From assembly GCA_037074705.1 (NCBI GenBank), contig CM073590.1, forward strand, positions 135,613,600 through 135,677,599: a stretch of 64,000 nt of DNA, given 5' to 3'. The position numbers and the translations under genes were made by a program. The notes beneath the pieces were generated by a model. The model did not search any database. It was not told the origin of the DNA and worked only from the letters and a program-made list of their open reading frames with translations. Shown here piece by piece: positions 1 to 10,554 of the stretch (its first letter is position 1; each line of letters begins with the position of its first letter). Source of the stretch: Zhengitettix transpicula (Eukaryota > Arthropoda > Insecta > Orthoptera > Tetrigidae).

Positions 1-476
1 AATCTATTCCTTACAACTCACCGATACCAAATAAATCCGCTCATTCATATCTTGGACTAACGCTAGACTTCAAATTAACCTGGGCACAACACATTAACAA
101 TCTTAAGTCTAAGCTCAATAATAGCTTATCGCAACCATTATTAAACATTATTAAACAGAAAATCCCCAACTTCCCCATCAACCAGAAAGTTAATTTATAT
201 CTCTTTAATCAAGCCCAAATGGCTATGTTTCCTACATTTTGGGAGCAGGAGCCAAAACAAACCTTAACAAAATCCAAGTAATCCCAAATAAATCCCTTAG
301 AATTATTTCAAGATGTCCTTGATACTTCAAAAACAACAGACTGCATAGTGATCTTACAGTAAAAGATCTCAACAGTGCATACCAATCTAACCTTAGCAGA
401 AATGATAACCTCACTTGCTCCAGAGCCTCAACAAAGAAGACGTAAAAGAAAACGTCCACCAGACCTCCTCTACTAA
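1..476 (+). pseudogene. 3' end of a Jockey-like non-LTR retrotransposon RT (fragment, frameshifted)
   Basis: Translation shows the region after the RT palm: YLGLTLDFKLTWAQHI near the start, a second block (LGAGAKTNLNKIQ, then a stretch resembling LRII) in a different frame around 225-330, and a basic proline-rich tail ending RKRPPDLLY before TAA at 474-476. These are the closing parts of Jockey-type ORF2 proteins. The change of frame between the blocks means the copy is broken. The 5' part lies outside the window. It is a relative of the fuller element at 3825-8456 but not an obvious close copy. The family is firm; the clade is an inference. Confidence 0.7.
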
Positions 477-1282
477 TTACTGTTGAAATTTTATTTTTAA
501 TTAAACTTAGACATTAATTAAAATAATTCGGTGTAATTTAATAAGATATAATTGTTATGGACAACCTAATGGTTGCAACCAAATGCATGTTACTATGTTA
601 ATTTCGTAATTATCATAACTAAAAAATTACTAAGATAAGAAGTTAACTGTACAATAAATAAATAAACTGGACGTTTGGTAGAAAATTACACTAAGTACCT
701 CGCACACTACACATACTGCTGCTGAATTGTTTGTTTCATGCACCTTTAGTAATACTCTGACAACGATTTACGACAATTAACAACTGCTGATCGATGTAAA
801 AGAATAGATTATAATAATTACATGTTAATAAATTTTAAGAATTTTTTCTAATACTTCCGACATTTAGAATTATTGGAGCTTAAATGACATAGTTTTCATA
901 AGCAGAAGAGTTTGTTTACTGAATATGAGTTGTTCGTTTTGTTCACAGGATATTGACGAACAACTGTCCATCCTTTATATGCGGAGACAACGTGCTGCCT
1001 TATGGTGATTGAAAACTTTTTATATATCTCATAAAAAATATGTTCCGCTTAATAACTCTTTTTTCAGTCATATGCATCCTTAAAATATTTCGGAAGCATT
1101 CTGTAATGAATTAGGAGGCCGTTAGTAAACGATGGAACCTCAATGGTTTCTTCGTCTATTTTATATCGAGTACATTTATTTTTTATGCAATTACGCACAG
1201 ATAATTCTGGAAATAATATATCAAGGTATGGATATTCATGGTAATTGCTGAGGGTGTTACGGTATACAAAGTACTAGAACTA
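477..1282. other. AT-rich stretch, no gene recognised
   Basis: The first part, to about 660 where an AATAAATAAATAAA run occurs, is plausibly the 3' UTR and tail of the preceding retrotransposon fragment. The rest shows no open frame or repeat that I recognise. Confidence 0.4.
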
Positions 1283-1585
1283 CTTTTTTTAGTGGAACAA
1301 GCTACATGAGGGTAATCTACATGGTGGCAAGGAAGGGGGTTGAAAGGAGTGAATGCGGAAAGGTAGAGGAAGGTAGCTAAGGGTTGACTAGGGTCTCCGG
1401 GATGCAGTTTAAGGATCCTAACCGGCATTCACCGAAAAATGATGCAAGAAAAATCCTGCATCAGGTAGGTCGTGCGTTTGGTACTTGTCCCATTCCCTTT
1501 CGATAGCGGGAGTGGGGTTTGCAACATTCCCTTCTCCGTGTCTCGAGCAGTTTAGGATGCAGCTGGTCGACTGTTCCAATAGAAC
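1283..1585 (-). repeat. Interspersed repeat family S, copy 1
   Basis: A T run followed by GCTACATGAGGGTAATC, AAGGATCCTA and CTTCTCCGTG blocks. The same blocks recur at 18570, 18988, 42631, 60251 and 60837. The T run at the left edge is best read as an A tail on the minus strand, so this is a short retroposon-like repeat oriented leftwards. No RNA polymerase III boxes were recognised. Confidence 0.6.
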
Positions 1586-1671
1586 TTGCTACTAGCATTT
1601 ATTTTGTGTCGTTCGTTTCTGATTATAACTGACTGAGCACGTCTACAGTTGATACGGTTCCTAGCAAATCT

Positions 1672-2810
1672 TTACCTGCGGTAGGAGGATGTACCTTAAG
1701 CGGCTTCATCAGATAAACCACATCCCATTCACAATAGAAATTATTTTATTTCAAATAAATAAAAACGATATAATTAAAAACTTTATATATCAAACCCCGA
1801 CTAGCCAGTTATGAAATCTCAGATTACCGGGGCAAAAGTAGATTTAAAAAATCATGTCTCTGCAACCATGAAATATGCAGCGGTTTGGCATACCATACTG
1901 TGGGGTCTCAGCCTCGCTGCTCGTCATGGACGCCTTTGCAGAACTTTGCATAGAATTTATGTGCGTTGATGGGCTAAGATAAATTCGAATGCGAAGCCCA
2001 AACCATTAGAGCGAATGCTCAGAACCGCATCGCAAGACAAAATGACCCTGTGTCTTCAACCTCTAGCGAGCGAACTGTGTGTCTAATTGCAGCAACGGTG
2101 ACATCTAACTGTAGGCCCAGCCTCCTCGTCTAGTAATCGGGGTTCCTTCCTCGTGGAATCTGCTGCGGAATGATAGTGAAATATATCTACAACATACTAA
2201 TATTGCGTCTTTACTAAAATGTCATAGTTTGATTTACACTTTGGTACAAATCATATACAAATTCCTTAAAGTCTACCAAACAATTTGAAATAATTTCTCA
2301 CGTTCTAACACTCATTCATCGCATTTGTTCCGCTGCTGCTTCTTCGTCTACCGCTTCTTCTACCAGCCGGCTGTCTACGTTCTTCCTTCCTGTCAATAGC
2401 GGTCGATCAAGGGGTTATCCAGCTGACACGTATTGGTGTTTTTTGTAATTTATTGGACAAATAACACGCCTGAGACGACCTGACGTCGCAATTTTAGTAT
2501 GTTATACTGGTGACGTCTGCTCTAGAGGTTGAGTCCTTCTGCAGTTGACTGCTGTCAGCCCGGAAAAACCTTTGGCTTCCCAAACAATGGATGTTCAGTT
2601 ATAACCCCAGTCAGACTGGCACCAAGCAGTATTTTCAGCTGATGGTGGAGATATAAGCGAAAACATTCGTACCTACTGGCAACTCAAGCCATTAAAAAAC
2701 TGACTTTAATATCAGTGTAAATTAATTAATAATACACCTTTCCGTACTAACGCGATACAATTTTACATCCGTTATGAAGAAGATAACATTCAAACGCAAC
2801 AGATTGTTAT
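1672..2810. repeat. Interspersed repeat D, copy 1
   Basis: This block shares scattered conserved segments, in the same order, with 11880-12642: TTACCTGCGGTAGGAGGA, CCGACTAGCCA, TGGGGTCTC followed by CTCGCTGCT, GACTGGCACCAA, and AACTGACT then ATATCAGT. No coding frame was found. It could be an LTR or a non-autonomous element, but the ends are not defined. Confidence 0.5.
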
Positions 2811-2965
2811 TATCTTCACTCGGATTTATTATATTTAAGAATTTTTTTAATTCAAATGTTTGAACGTTTTATTATACAAAATTTTACATGAATTTAATTT
2901 TGTTCAAAATATTATTTATAGACCTCTGCTAGTTAATCAAATGTATTATTATTAGAAATGAAAGT

Positions 2966-3330
2966 TTAAGATGTATTTAGAGCGAAACGCGGGCCATTTA
3001 GCATAGTTCGATACATACTTGACGTTTTGGAAGGGCTGCTTGTCCTGCTCATAGTGCCTTCCCGCTGTTTATCTAAGAAGTCTGCGTAGAGGCGTGAAAA
3101 CTGCAACATCGACGGTATTACTTTATGTGTAATCGTAGATGATTTACCTTTGAAGTTTTCAAAGTTCTGCGTTGAGTAGTTGAATCTAAATTGCCGATCT
3201 GATCTCTTTGAGAATTTATTATTTTTACTGCTTTCTCCAAATACTATTTCATGCCTGCTCTGGCCCAATTTTTTGACTGTTCTTTCAAATGCTTTTTGAC
3301 GAATATATTTAACAAATGTTCTTTTTCAAC
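2966..3330 (-). other. Unassigned minus-strand open frame, possible coding remnant
   Basis: About 120 codons are open after a TGA near 3333, reading a Lys/Ser/Arg-rich sequence that includes KYIRQKAFERTVKKLGQ and ends in FALNTS before a stop. No ATG begins the frame, so if real it would be an exon or a fragment. I do not recognise a family. The flanking sequence to 3640 reads partly open in other frames, which could mean frameshifts or chance. Confidence 0.2.
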
Positions 3331-3815
3331 TTCTCTCTCCTTCCAGCTGAACTTTCCTTACTATTTCCACGACTTCCTATTCGGTTTTTATGAATGGCTT
3401 CCTATAATAACTTGTAAAAGCCCCCCACCTCCTCTAAGTCTCGATTTAGTCATCAGAAGCGGTAATTCTGGCTTCTCTTGTAAAATTTTGTTAGGCATAA
3501 TGATCGACTCCGACGAGCTTTCTCACGTTGCCTGTAAGTACCTTCATTGTCTTAACGTCGGCGACAGAAAGGTGCCTCCGAAGTCTATAGAGTCAATGCG
3601 CTCAACGCACGACATCGTTTACTTCAGTTAATTTATATTATTTAATCTCAAATACGCGGTGCGCAAGTTATACTTCCCCGCGACACAAGATAGTTCTACG
3701 TTCCATGTAATACGAGAGTTGTCTGAAAAGTTTCCGACCGCAACATGAAGAGGGCAGTATTGGTCAACAAAAGCTACGTAATATGTTTACGCAGGCCTTG
3801 AAAGTAACTCGCCAG

Positions 3816-3824
3816 ACTTTCAGC
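3816..3824 (+). repeat. Target-site duplication of the Jockey insertion, left copy
   Basis: ACTTTCAGC here is repeated at 8456-8464, immediately after the poly-A tail. The first A of the right copy cannot be told from the tail, so the duplication is 8 or 9 bp. Confidence 0.85.
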
Positions 3825-4114
3825 TATGAATGTGCCCAGCACCCGTACTGTACGGACGTGTCTTCGCAGCTATCGTTTGTTTACGGAACATAGTGTTCGA
3901 GCATTCGGCGGACCTCTGAATCAAGTGCGCCGGGCCACCGTGGCCACAAAAATCCACAGACTAGATTAATTTATCATTTATCAATTATCAATTATCCAGC
4001 AGTATTAAAGTGCAACGAGTGTAAAATCAGTGTTCAAGTGCTTTCGCGTACTATTGCGAATTCAGTGTTTTAACATCGGTGTCCAGTACGCGTAAGATAA
4101 CAGCTTAGCGCCAG

Positions 4115-5647
4115 ATGGAGGATTCCCTCCCGGCGGCGCTCTCTCAACAAGTAACCCCTCATTCAACAATCAAGATAACCAAGAAAAGCCAACTCGCCAA
4201 GAAACCTTCGGACGACAATACTAAAATGCAGAGCCTACCGCCAACAAAACGGAGCCTCCCGCAGCAGCTAAGTCAAAACGAACTATATTCCTCTGTTTCG
4301 CCCCTCCAACACAATCCAACTTATGCACCATTGCTAAATATACCTCATACCATGTCTCAATTCACACCAACCGCTAGTAATATCACTTCAGCTTACTTCC
4401 AACCCGCACAAAATTGCCAAAATAGTGACATTATTAGCATCGAAAATATGAGCACAGATCCAGAAACTGAATCTGAAATCGAAGCTGACAATGACAAACA
4501 TCCCTGGCAATATATGAATAAAAAGCGAAAAACTACAAGTATATCAAAGTTAAGTGACGACATGACTGTACTTAATACAACCAACAGATTTAAGATACTT
4601 GCAGAAATGGAAACCACCGCCCAAACTACAAATAATCCCACCAAAAATAACTTATTACATTCAGAACAGAGACCTCCGCCTGTATTTATCTATGGTGTAA
4701 CCGATTTCAAAGCAATGACCGAAGAATTAAACGTAGCAATCGGGAATGAAAGATTCTACTCTAAATCATTAGCCAACAACACAGTAAAAATAAACATAAA
4801 AACCATAGAAGCCTACAGGAAACTGATAAACCACTTGCGTAAAGAAAATATTGTCCACCACACTTATCAGATCAAGCAAGAAAGAGCCTACCGGATTGTT
4901 ATTCGTGATCTTCATCACTCAATACCTCCTGAAGACATTAAGGCCGAACTAAGTAGACTTGGACACCCCGTTAGAAACCTGATTAACATTCGACATAGAA
5001 TAACCAAGGAACCCCTGCCAATGTTTTTTATAGACCTCGAACCTCAAGCTAACAACAGAGAAATCTATAAATTAGAATTCATTCTAAACACCAAAATTCG
5101 AATTGAAGCACCCCGAATTAAGAACAACATTATTCAGTGTATTCGTTGCCAGGCATATGGCCACTCGAAAACCTACTGCACAAAGCCCTATCAATGCGTC
5201 AAATGTGGAGGACCCCACGACAGCAAAACATGCAAAAAGTCAAAAAATACTCCCGCTACATGCGCCTTGTGTAGTGGTAATCATCCCGCGAACTATAAAG
5301 GCTGCACAATATACAGAGACTTAAAAAATAGGAATACACCAATAGCATCAAATAAAAAATCATATATCCATAATACCAACCCAGTGACAGACAAACCAAT
5401 CACCCAACAACCCTGCTATAATCCCCCCCAAACCACTCCTAGCTATTCTCAAGTTGTAGCTGGTCGAACTAACAATGACATCACAATCAACCAAGTAGCA
5501 CAACGAGGCATCGAACAAAATCATACGCAAGACCTAACCTTACACAATTTCCTAGAAGAATTTAAAGGTATGTTTTCCCAACTTATGCAACAAAATAGCA
5601 TGATAATTAACATGCTATCCACGGTCCTCAATAAACTCATACATTAA
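4115..5647 (+). CDS. Retrotransposon ORF1: gag-like zinc-knuckle nucleic-acid-binding protein
   Basis: The protein has 510 residues. The N-terminal 170 are polar and low-complexity. A PRE_C2HC-like region (about 190-325) includes YRIVIRDLHHSIPPEDIKAE. Three CCHC-type zinc knuckles follow at about 340-400: CIRCQAYGHSKTYC, CVKCGGPHDSKTC and CALCSGNHPANYKGC. A Gln/Asn-rich tail ends with a short helical segment. Such proteins bind the element RNA, form the ribonucleoprotein particle and help target it to the nucleus. The ATG at 4115 is the first long in-frame start after the leader. Its TAA (5645-5647) overlaps the ORF2 ATG as TAATG. The frame is uninterrupted. Confidence 0.92.
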   Translation: MEDSLPAALSQQVTPHSTIKITKKSQLAKKPSDDNTKMQSLPPTKRSLPQQLSQNELYSSVSPLQHNPTYAPLLNIPHTMSQFTPTASNITSAYFQPAQNCQNSDIISIENMSTDPETESEIEADNDKHPWQYMNKKRKTTSISKLSDDMTVLNTTNRFKILAEMETTAQTTNNPTKNNLLHSEQRPPPVFIYGVTDFKAMTEELNVAIGNERFYSKSLANNTVKINIKTIEAYRKLINHLRKENIVHHTYQIKQERAYRIVIRDLHHSIPPEDIKAELSRLGHPVRNLINIRHRITKEPLPMFFIDLEPQANNREIYKLEFILNTKIRIEAPRIKNNIIQCIRCQAYGHSKTYCTKPYQCVKCGGPHDSKTCKKSKNTPATCALCSGNHPANYKGCTIYRDLKNRNTPIASNKKSYIHNTNPVTDKPITQQPCYNPPQTTPSYSQVVAGRTNNDITINQVAQRGIEQNHTQDLTLHNFLEEFKGMFSQLMQQNSMIINMLSTVLNKLIH

Positions 5648-8312
5648 TGGCTAAAACCATACGTATCAGCTTATGGAACGCAAATGGAATCCTTACCAAA
5701 ATATATGAAACTGAATTGTTCCTAAAATTAAATAACATTGATATATTACTGGTATCAGAAACGCACTTTACGGACAGATCATACCTTAGAATACCACACT
5801 ATACGTGTTACCATACCGAACACCCAGATGGAACAGCCCATGGAGGCACGGCTATATTAATTAAAAGTTCAATTGTCCACCAAGAATTGCATCACTATGC
5901 TGAATTGTTTCTTCAAGCAACTGTAATCCAAATTGAGAAACTACCAAATCCAATAACAATATCTTCTGTGTACTGCCCACCTCGGCACAGACTTAGCAAG
6001 GACATCCTTCGACCATTCTTCCAATCACTCGGTAATACTTTCATATGTGGTGGAGACTTCAATTGCAAGCATACCTACTGGGGATCTCGACTCATCTCGA
6101 CAAGGGGTAGTGCATTATACAACTTGATACGTGAACAAGACTACGGATACCTCTCTACTGGCGAGCCCACATATTGGCCCACAGATTTGGCGAAAATACC
6201 AGACTTACTAGACTTTTTTGTGACTAAAGGAATGTCCTCCAATTATTTTGACATCGTCAACAACTATGATCTGTCATCCGATCATACAGCAGTTACAGCT
6301 ACAATTAGTACAACAATAATCAAAAAGTCACCTAGACCGTCGCTATATAACCAAAAAACAGACTGGGATACATTTAGGACAGTGGTTGAAGAAAATCTAC
6401 AGTATAATATTAGCCTACGTAGCTTTCATGAGTTGGAAGAAGCTGTCGCTCACTTCACTGATACTGTTCAAAACGCAGCATGGAATGCTACACCTGAGAT
6501 CACCAAACAAGTACGGGATGATATAAATATCCCCAACGAAATTCTGACTCTAGTACGACAAAAACGCAGAGCAAGAGCAAAATGGCATCGATCCCGAAAC
6601 CCATTAGACAAAACAATATTTAATAGATTAGCAAAAATTATTAAGAATAAATTAAAAACGCTAAAACAAGAAACTTTTAACCACTATTTAACAACACTCT
6701 CACGCGCGGACCACAGTATCTGGAAGATAGCAAAAACAAACAAGAGACCACAAACAACAAATCCTCCGTTAAGAAAAACAAATAATGATTGGGCCAGAAC
6801 TGACCAAGAAAAGGCAGAACTGTTTGCTCAACATTTCGCCAAAGTTTTCACACCACACTCCGTCGAACCAAACGAGGAAGTAAAGCGCCTGCTAGATGCA
6901 CCTCTGCAGCTGTCACTACCTATTAAAAACTTTTCCACTGTAGAGATAGACACTGAAATTCAACATCTTAATCAAAAGAAAGCGCCAGGTTACGATCTAA
7001 TAACAGGAAAGGTCCTCGCCGAGTTACCGAAAACAGCAATAATATTCCTAAGAAATCTATTCAACTCCATCTTACGTTTTAAATACTGGCCTGCACCACT
7101 TAAATTTGCGCAGGTAATACTAATACTAAAACCTGGTAAACCCGCCGAAGAAGTCTCATCATATCGCCCAATCAGTTTATTGTCACAAATTTCTAAATTA
7201 TTGGAGAAACTTTTACTAAAAAGATTAAAGGAAACTGATTCACTAGAGAACTGGATCCCGAATCACCAATTTGGATTCAGAATGTTCCATTCCACAATTC
7301 AACAATGCCATCGAGTAGTAAACATAATCTCAACGACGTTTGAAAATAAAGCGTATTGCCCAGCAGTCTTTATAGATATACAGCAGGCTTTTGACAAGGT
7401 GTGGCACGATGGGCTCCTACTCAAGATAAAGTCTTCTCTGACAAGCGAAGTTTATCTTCTTATGAAGTCATACTTGTCCGACAGATTCTTCCAAATTAAA
7501 TATGGTCAATGCTATTCCATAATCCACCCGATTGCTTCCGGTGTACCCCAGGGAAGTGTGCTGGGACCTATACTCTATCAATTATATACAGCCGACATCC
7601 CCACAACAGCTGACACATATATAGGTACTTTTGCTGACGACACCGTCCTCCTATCTCAACATACCGACCCACACATGGCCTCCTCAAACCTTCAAACCCA
7701 TCTATCCCTTCTCCAAGTATGGCTCAATAAATGGCGGATCAAAGTTAACGAAGCAAAAAGTACTCAAGTTAACTTTACATTAAATCGATCAGAATGTCCA
7801 TCAGTGTCCCTAAATAATATAGAAATTCCAAAATCAAACGAAGTTCGCTATCTGGGTCTACATTTGGACAAAAAACTAACGTGGAAAAAACATATATTAA
7901 AAAAAGGAAGGAATCCGACCTGCGACTGAGAAAAATGTACTGGGCACTGGGGAGAAAATCGTGTTTATCGCTTGAAAACAAAATCTTACTTTACAAAGCT
8001 ATAATAAAACCAATTTGGACATATGGCATTGAGCTATGGGGCTGCTCTTGCAAATCCAACGTCAACATCATCCAACGATTTCAATCGAAAACACTCAGAA
8101 TGCTTGTAAATGCACCTTGGTACGTCAGCAATCGAACTTTACATACGGACCTCGGAATGCCAACCGTTCAAGAAGAATGCACCAACCGGAGTGCCAGCCA
8201 CTTCCTGCGTCTCCAACTTCACTCAAACGAACTAGCGTCCACCCTGCAACATGACCCTCCCTACAGAAGACTTCAGAACAAGAAATGGCCGAATGACCTG
8301 AAAGCAGTATAA
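5647..8312 (+). pseudogene. Retrotransposon ORF2: APE-type endonuclease and reverse transcriptase, one frameshift
   Basis: Residues 1-225 form an apurinic-type endonuclease: SLWNANGI, the SETHF acidic residue, GGDFNCKHTYW and a final SSDHTAV. The reverse transcriptase follows at about 440-740: LILKPGKPAEEVSSYRPISL, QFGFRMFHST, AVFIDIQQAFDKVWHDGL, GVPQGSVLGPILY and the catalytic FADD. The frame from the start ends with TGA at 7927. The rest (YWALGRKSCLSLENKILLYK onward) is in another frame that ends at 8312. The switch lies at or next to a run of seven A at 7899-7905, so one indel explains it. The enzyme nicks target DNA and primes cDNA synthesis there. Apart from this break every expected motif is present. 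Confidence 0.9.
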
Positions 8313-8455
8313 GTTCACAATCCGGATAACGTCATTGGATGGGTATCCGCTCACGTCATTGTATTATTGTGTCATCACATTAACTCATGGAACATGTACT
8401 ATATAGTTCCAATTGTTAATTTTCTAATAAATTAAAAAAAAAAAAAAAAAAAAAA

Positions 8456-8464
8456 ACTTTCAGC
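8456..8464 (+). repeat. Target-site duplication of the Jockey insertion, right copy
   Basis: Same ACTTTCAGC as at 3816-3824. Mariner A sequence resumes directly after it. Confidence 0.85.
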
Positions 8465-8520
8465 CATTTTGGACGCGTAGTTGTTGTTTTCAATCAATTG
8501 AGTGAGTCAATGTGTTTTCG

Positions 8521-8822
8521 AGAAAATGGAAATAATCCAGTTTCGATCTGTCGTTAAATATTTGTGTTTGAAAGGCAATACGCAAATCGAAGGCGAATTG
8601 GAAGCTGTGTACGGGGTTTTTGAACCATCATTTACCACCATGGAATTGTGGGCAGCTAAATTTAAACGTGGCCGTACCACCTTTGGAGACGAAGAACGTT
8701 AGGGACTTCAAAAACATAAAACGATAACATCTTAGAGTTCACCGAATGGTACTACACAACCGTCGAATTAAAGCGAGAGTGATAGCAGAGGCTATGAATA
8801 AAGTTTGTTTGTCACAAATTGA
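8521..8822 (+). pseudogene. Mariner A transposase, N-terminal half (broken)
   Basis: From the ATG at 8526 the frame reads a mariner HTH domain: MEIIQFRSVVKYLCLKGNT, then ELWAAKFKRGRTTFGDEER, and stops at 8701-8703. Downstream, in a shifted frame, VHRMVLHNRRIKARVIAEAM is recognisable, matching the second HTH that binds the inverted repeats. At about 8822 the sequence passes into the RTE-like insert. Stops and frameshifts make it non-functional. Confidence 0.8.
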
Positions 8823-10040
8823 ATCATGATTTCTTCTTCTTAAGAGGCGCTACAACGTTTCCTTTAATGAAATGTTTTGGCCTGCTCTACAACAGCCTTC
8901 CACCTTTTTCTACCGTAAATTAGTCTCGTCCAGTTTTTTTATTTTTATAACTTAATGTCTTCTAATAGGTCATCCCTCCATCTGTTTTTTGGCCTTCCCT
9001 TCTTTCTTATCTGAAAAGTCGTTAAGTTGTAGATCTTCTTTACATTTCTTGTTTCGTCCATTCGATGTAAGTGTCTGAACCAACTAAATCTTACTGCTTT
9101 TATATGATTTACTATGTTTTTATGCTTTATTAGTTTATCTATTTCTGTGTCGAATCTTGTTCTCCATAGCTCGTCTTCTAGCCTTACAGGACCTAATATT
9201 CTTCTTAAAAATTTACTTTCAAATATCATAAGTTTGTGGTTGTCATTTGCTTTTAGAGTCCATATTTCGGCCGCACAATGTAACAATTGGTCTAATCACT
9301 TGCATAGTATAACTTGAGTTTATCTCTTTTGGATAACAGTTTGCTTTTGAATAACTCTTTATATGCAAAATATGCTCTGTTTCCAGTTGTTATTATTTCC
9401 TTGATTTCTTCCTCTATTGAGTTGTTTTGGTTTATTAATGACCCCAGATACTTGTACTCTTTGACTTCTTGATAAGCGACACTATCTAACACTAACTCAG
9501 TGAGCTGTAACGGTTCAGGCTTACATCTCATGTACTTGGGTTTTTTGTGTTGATTATTAAATTAAATTGTTCTGCATTTTCTTTGAATACATGGAAAAGC
9601 TGTTTCATTGCTCTCTTTGATCTTGTTGTTAGTAGCACGTCATCTGCATAGGCGACACATTGTTTTAACCTGCTAGATATATAATACTCTAATATCTAAT
9701 TGTGATATAATTATGTTCATTGACAAACAAAATAATGTGGCTGACAGTGGATCGCCTTGTTTAACACCGAAGTCAATATCAAACTCTTCACTGAGGCTAT
9801 TGTTTATTTTTACTCTTGCTTTTGTATTTGCTAGCGTGAGACTTATTAACTTTATCAATTTGTTTGGTATTTCGTATTTTCTTAAACTTTCTATTATTTT
9901 GTTTCTTGGGATAGAATCAAAGGCTTGTGCAAACTTTATAAACATGTTATGCATTTCTATCCCATATTCGTAACTCTTTTCAATTACCTGTCTTATCAAA
10001 AAGATGTTGTCAATTGTTGATCTATTTTGACGGAATCCAG
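8823..10040 (-). pseudogene. RTE-like non-LTR retrotransposon, 5'-truncated, inserted in mariner A
   Basis: Read on the minus strand from about 10036: GFRQNRST, FIKFAQAFDSIPRNKI, GVKQGDPLSATLF, YADD (codons at 9639-9650), then KYLGSLINQNNSIEEEIKE and, near the end, RRILGPV and GRPKNRWRDDLLEDIK. This order and the GRPKNRWRDD tail fit RTE-type RTs common in insects. Several frame changes separate the pieces, and the endonuclease and first RT blocks are missing, as expected of 5' truncation during reverse transcription. Mariner transposase resumes directly on the other side. AAATTG at both junctions could be a short duplication, but this is weak. Confidence 0.8.
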
Positions 10041-10351
10041 AAAAAAAATTGTTTCACCGAGACAATTTGCCGTATCACATATCAGCGGTTCCCATGGCAA
10101 AATTACAAGAATTACGGTTTGAATTGTTTGACCACCCTCCTTACTCACCAGACTTAACCACAGGGTCCTTCTTTTGTTCCCTAAGTTGCACACGAGGCAC
10201 AGAGATTTTCGTCAGACGAGGAGGTCATAACTTCTTAAACAATTATTTTCAGAGAAAGACTACCGAGTACTATTTCGGGCGGGTTAAAGAGGTGGGATCG
10301 TCGATGGAAGAAGTGTGGAGACTTACAAGAAGACTATATAGAAAATTATAA
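10041..10351 (+). pseudogene. Mariner A transposase, C-terminal catalytic half (broken)
   Basis: The frame reads FHRDNLPYHISAVPMAKLQE and HPPYSPDLTTGSFF, matching the mariner block that carries the second and third catalytic aspartates. The final DF residues of the usual PDL...DFF motif are altered (TTGSFF), so an acidic catalytic position appears lost. It ends at a stop near 10350, followed by the right inverted repeat at about 10385-10413. Confidence 0.8.
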
Positions 10352-10415
10352 ATAAATTTTAAAAAAGAAGTATTGTATCTTTCTTAGGCCGGAAATTTTT
10401 CAGACCACCCTCGTA

Positions 10416-10512
10416 TATACTTAATTTATTTTATATTGAGAGTTTAATATTTTGCATTATTTTGTTCCACCTAGGCTTAAGTAATATGGAACTTTATATA
10501 AGCAAAAACAGA

Positions 10513-10554
<42 letters not shown>

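Larger units (their letters stand above)
3825..8456 (+). mobile_element. Nearly complete Jockey-type non-LTR retrotransposon
   Basis: A 290-bp 5' leader is followed by ORF1 (zinc-knuckle protein), ORF2 (endonuclease-reverse transcriptase), a 3' UTR of about 120 bp and a poly-A tail from about 8434. It is flanked by an 8-9-bp target duplication, so the insertion is full-length or nearly so at the 5' end. ORF1 is intact and ORF2 has one frameshift. It sits in the 5' region of mariner A, in the same orientation as the mariner transposase. The near intactness suggests a young copy. Confidence 0.9.
3711..10415 (+). mobile_element. Mariner A, split by two later insertions
   Basis: The left end at 3713 begins CGAGAGTTGTCTGAAAAG. 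The right end, read in reverse from 10413, begins CGAGGGTGGTCTGAAAAA. Each is bordered by TA, the mariner target. Between them, transposase pieces lie at 8521-8822 (helix-turn-helix half) and 10041-10351 (catalytic C-terminal half). A Jockey element occupies 3825-8456 and an RTE-like fragment about 8823-10040. Removing both leaves roughly 0.8 kb, shorter than a standard 1.3-kb mariner, so the middle of the transposase has also been lost. The element is dead. Confidence 0.85.

Noticed and set aside
3251..3631. Plus-strand open frame of 126 codons
   Set aside because: Phe/Ser/Cys-rich reading without a recognisable domain, antisense to another equally weak frame. Likely chance.
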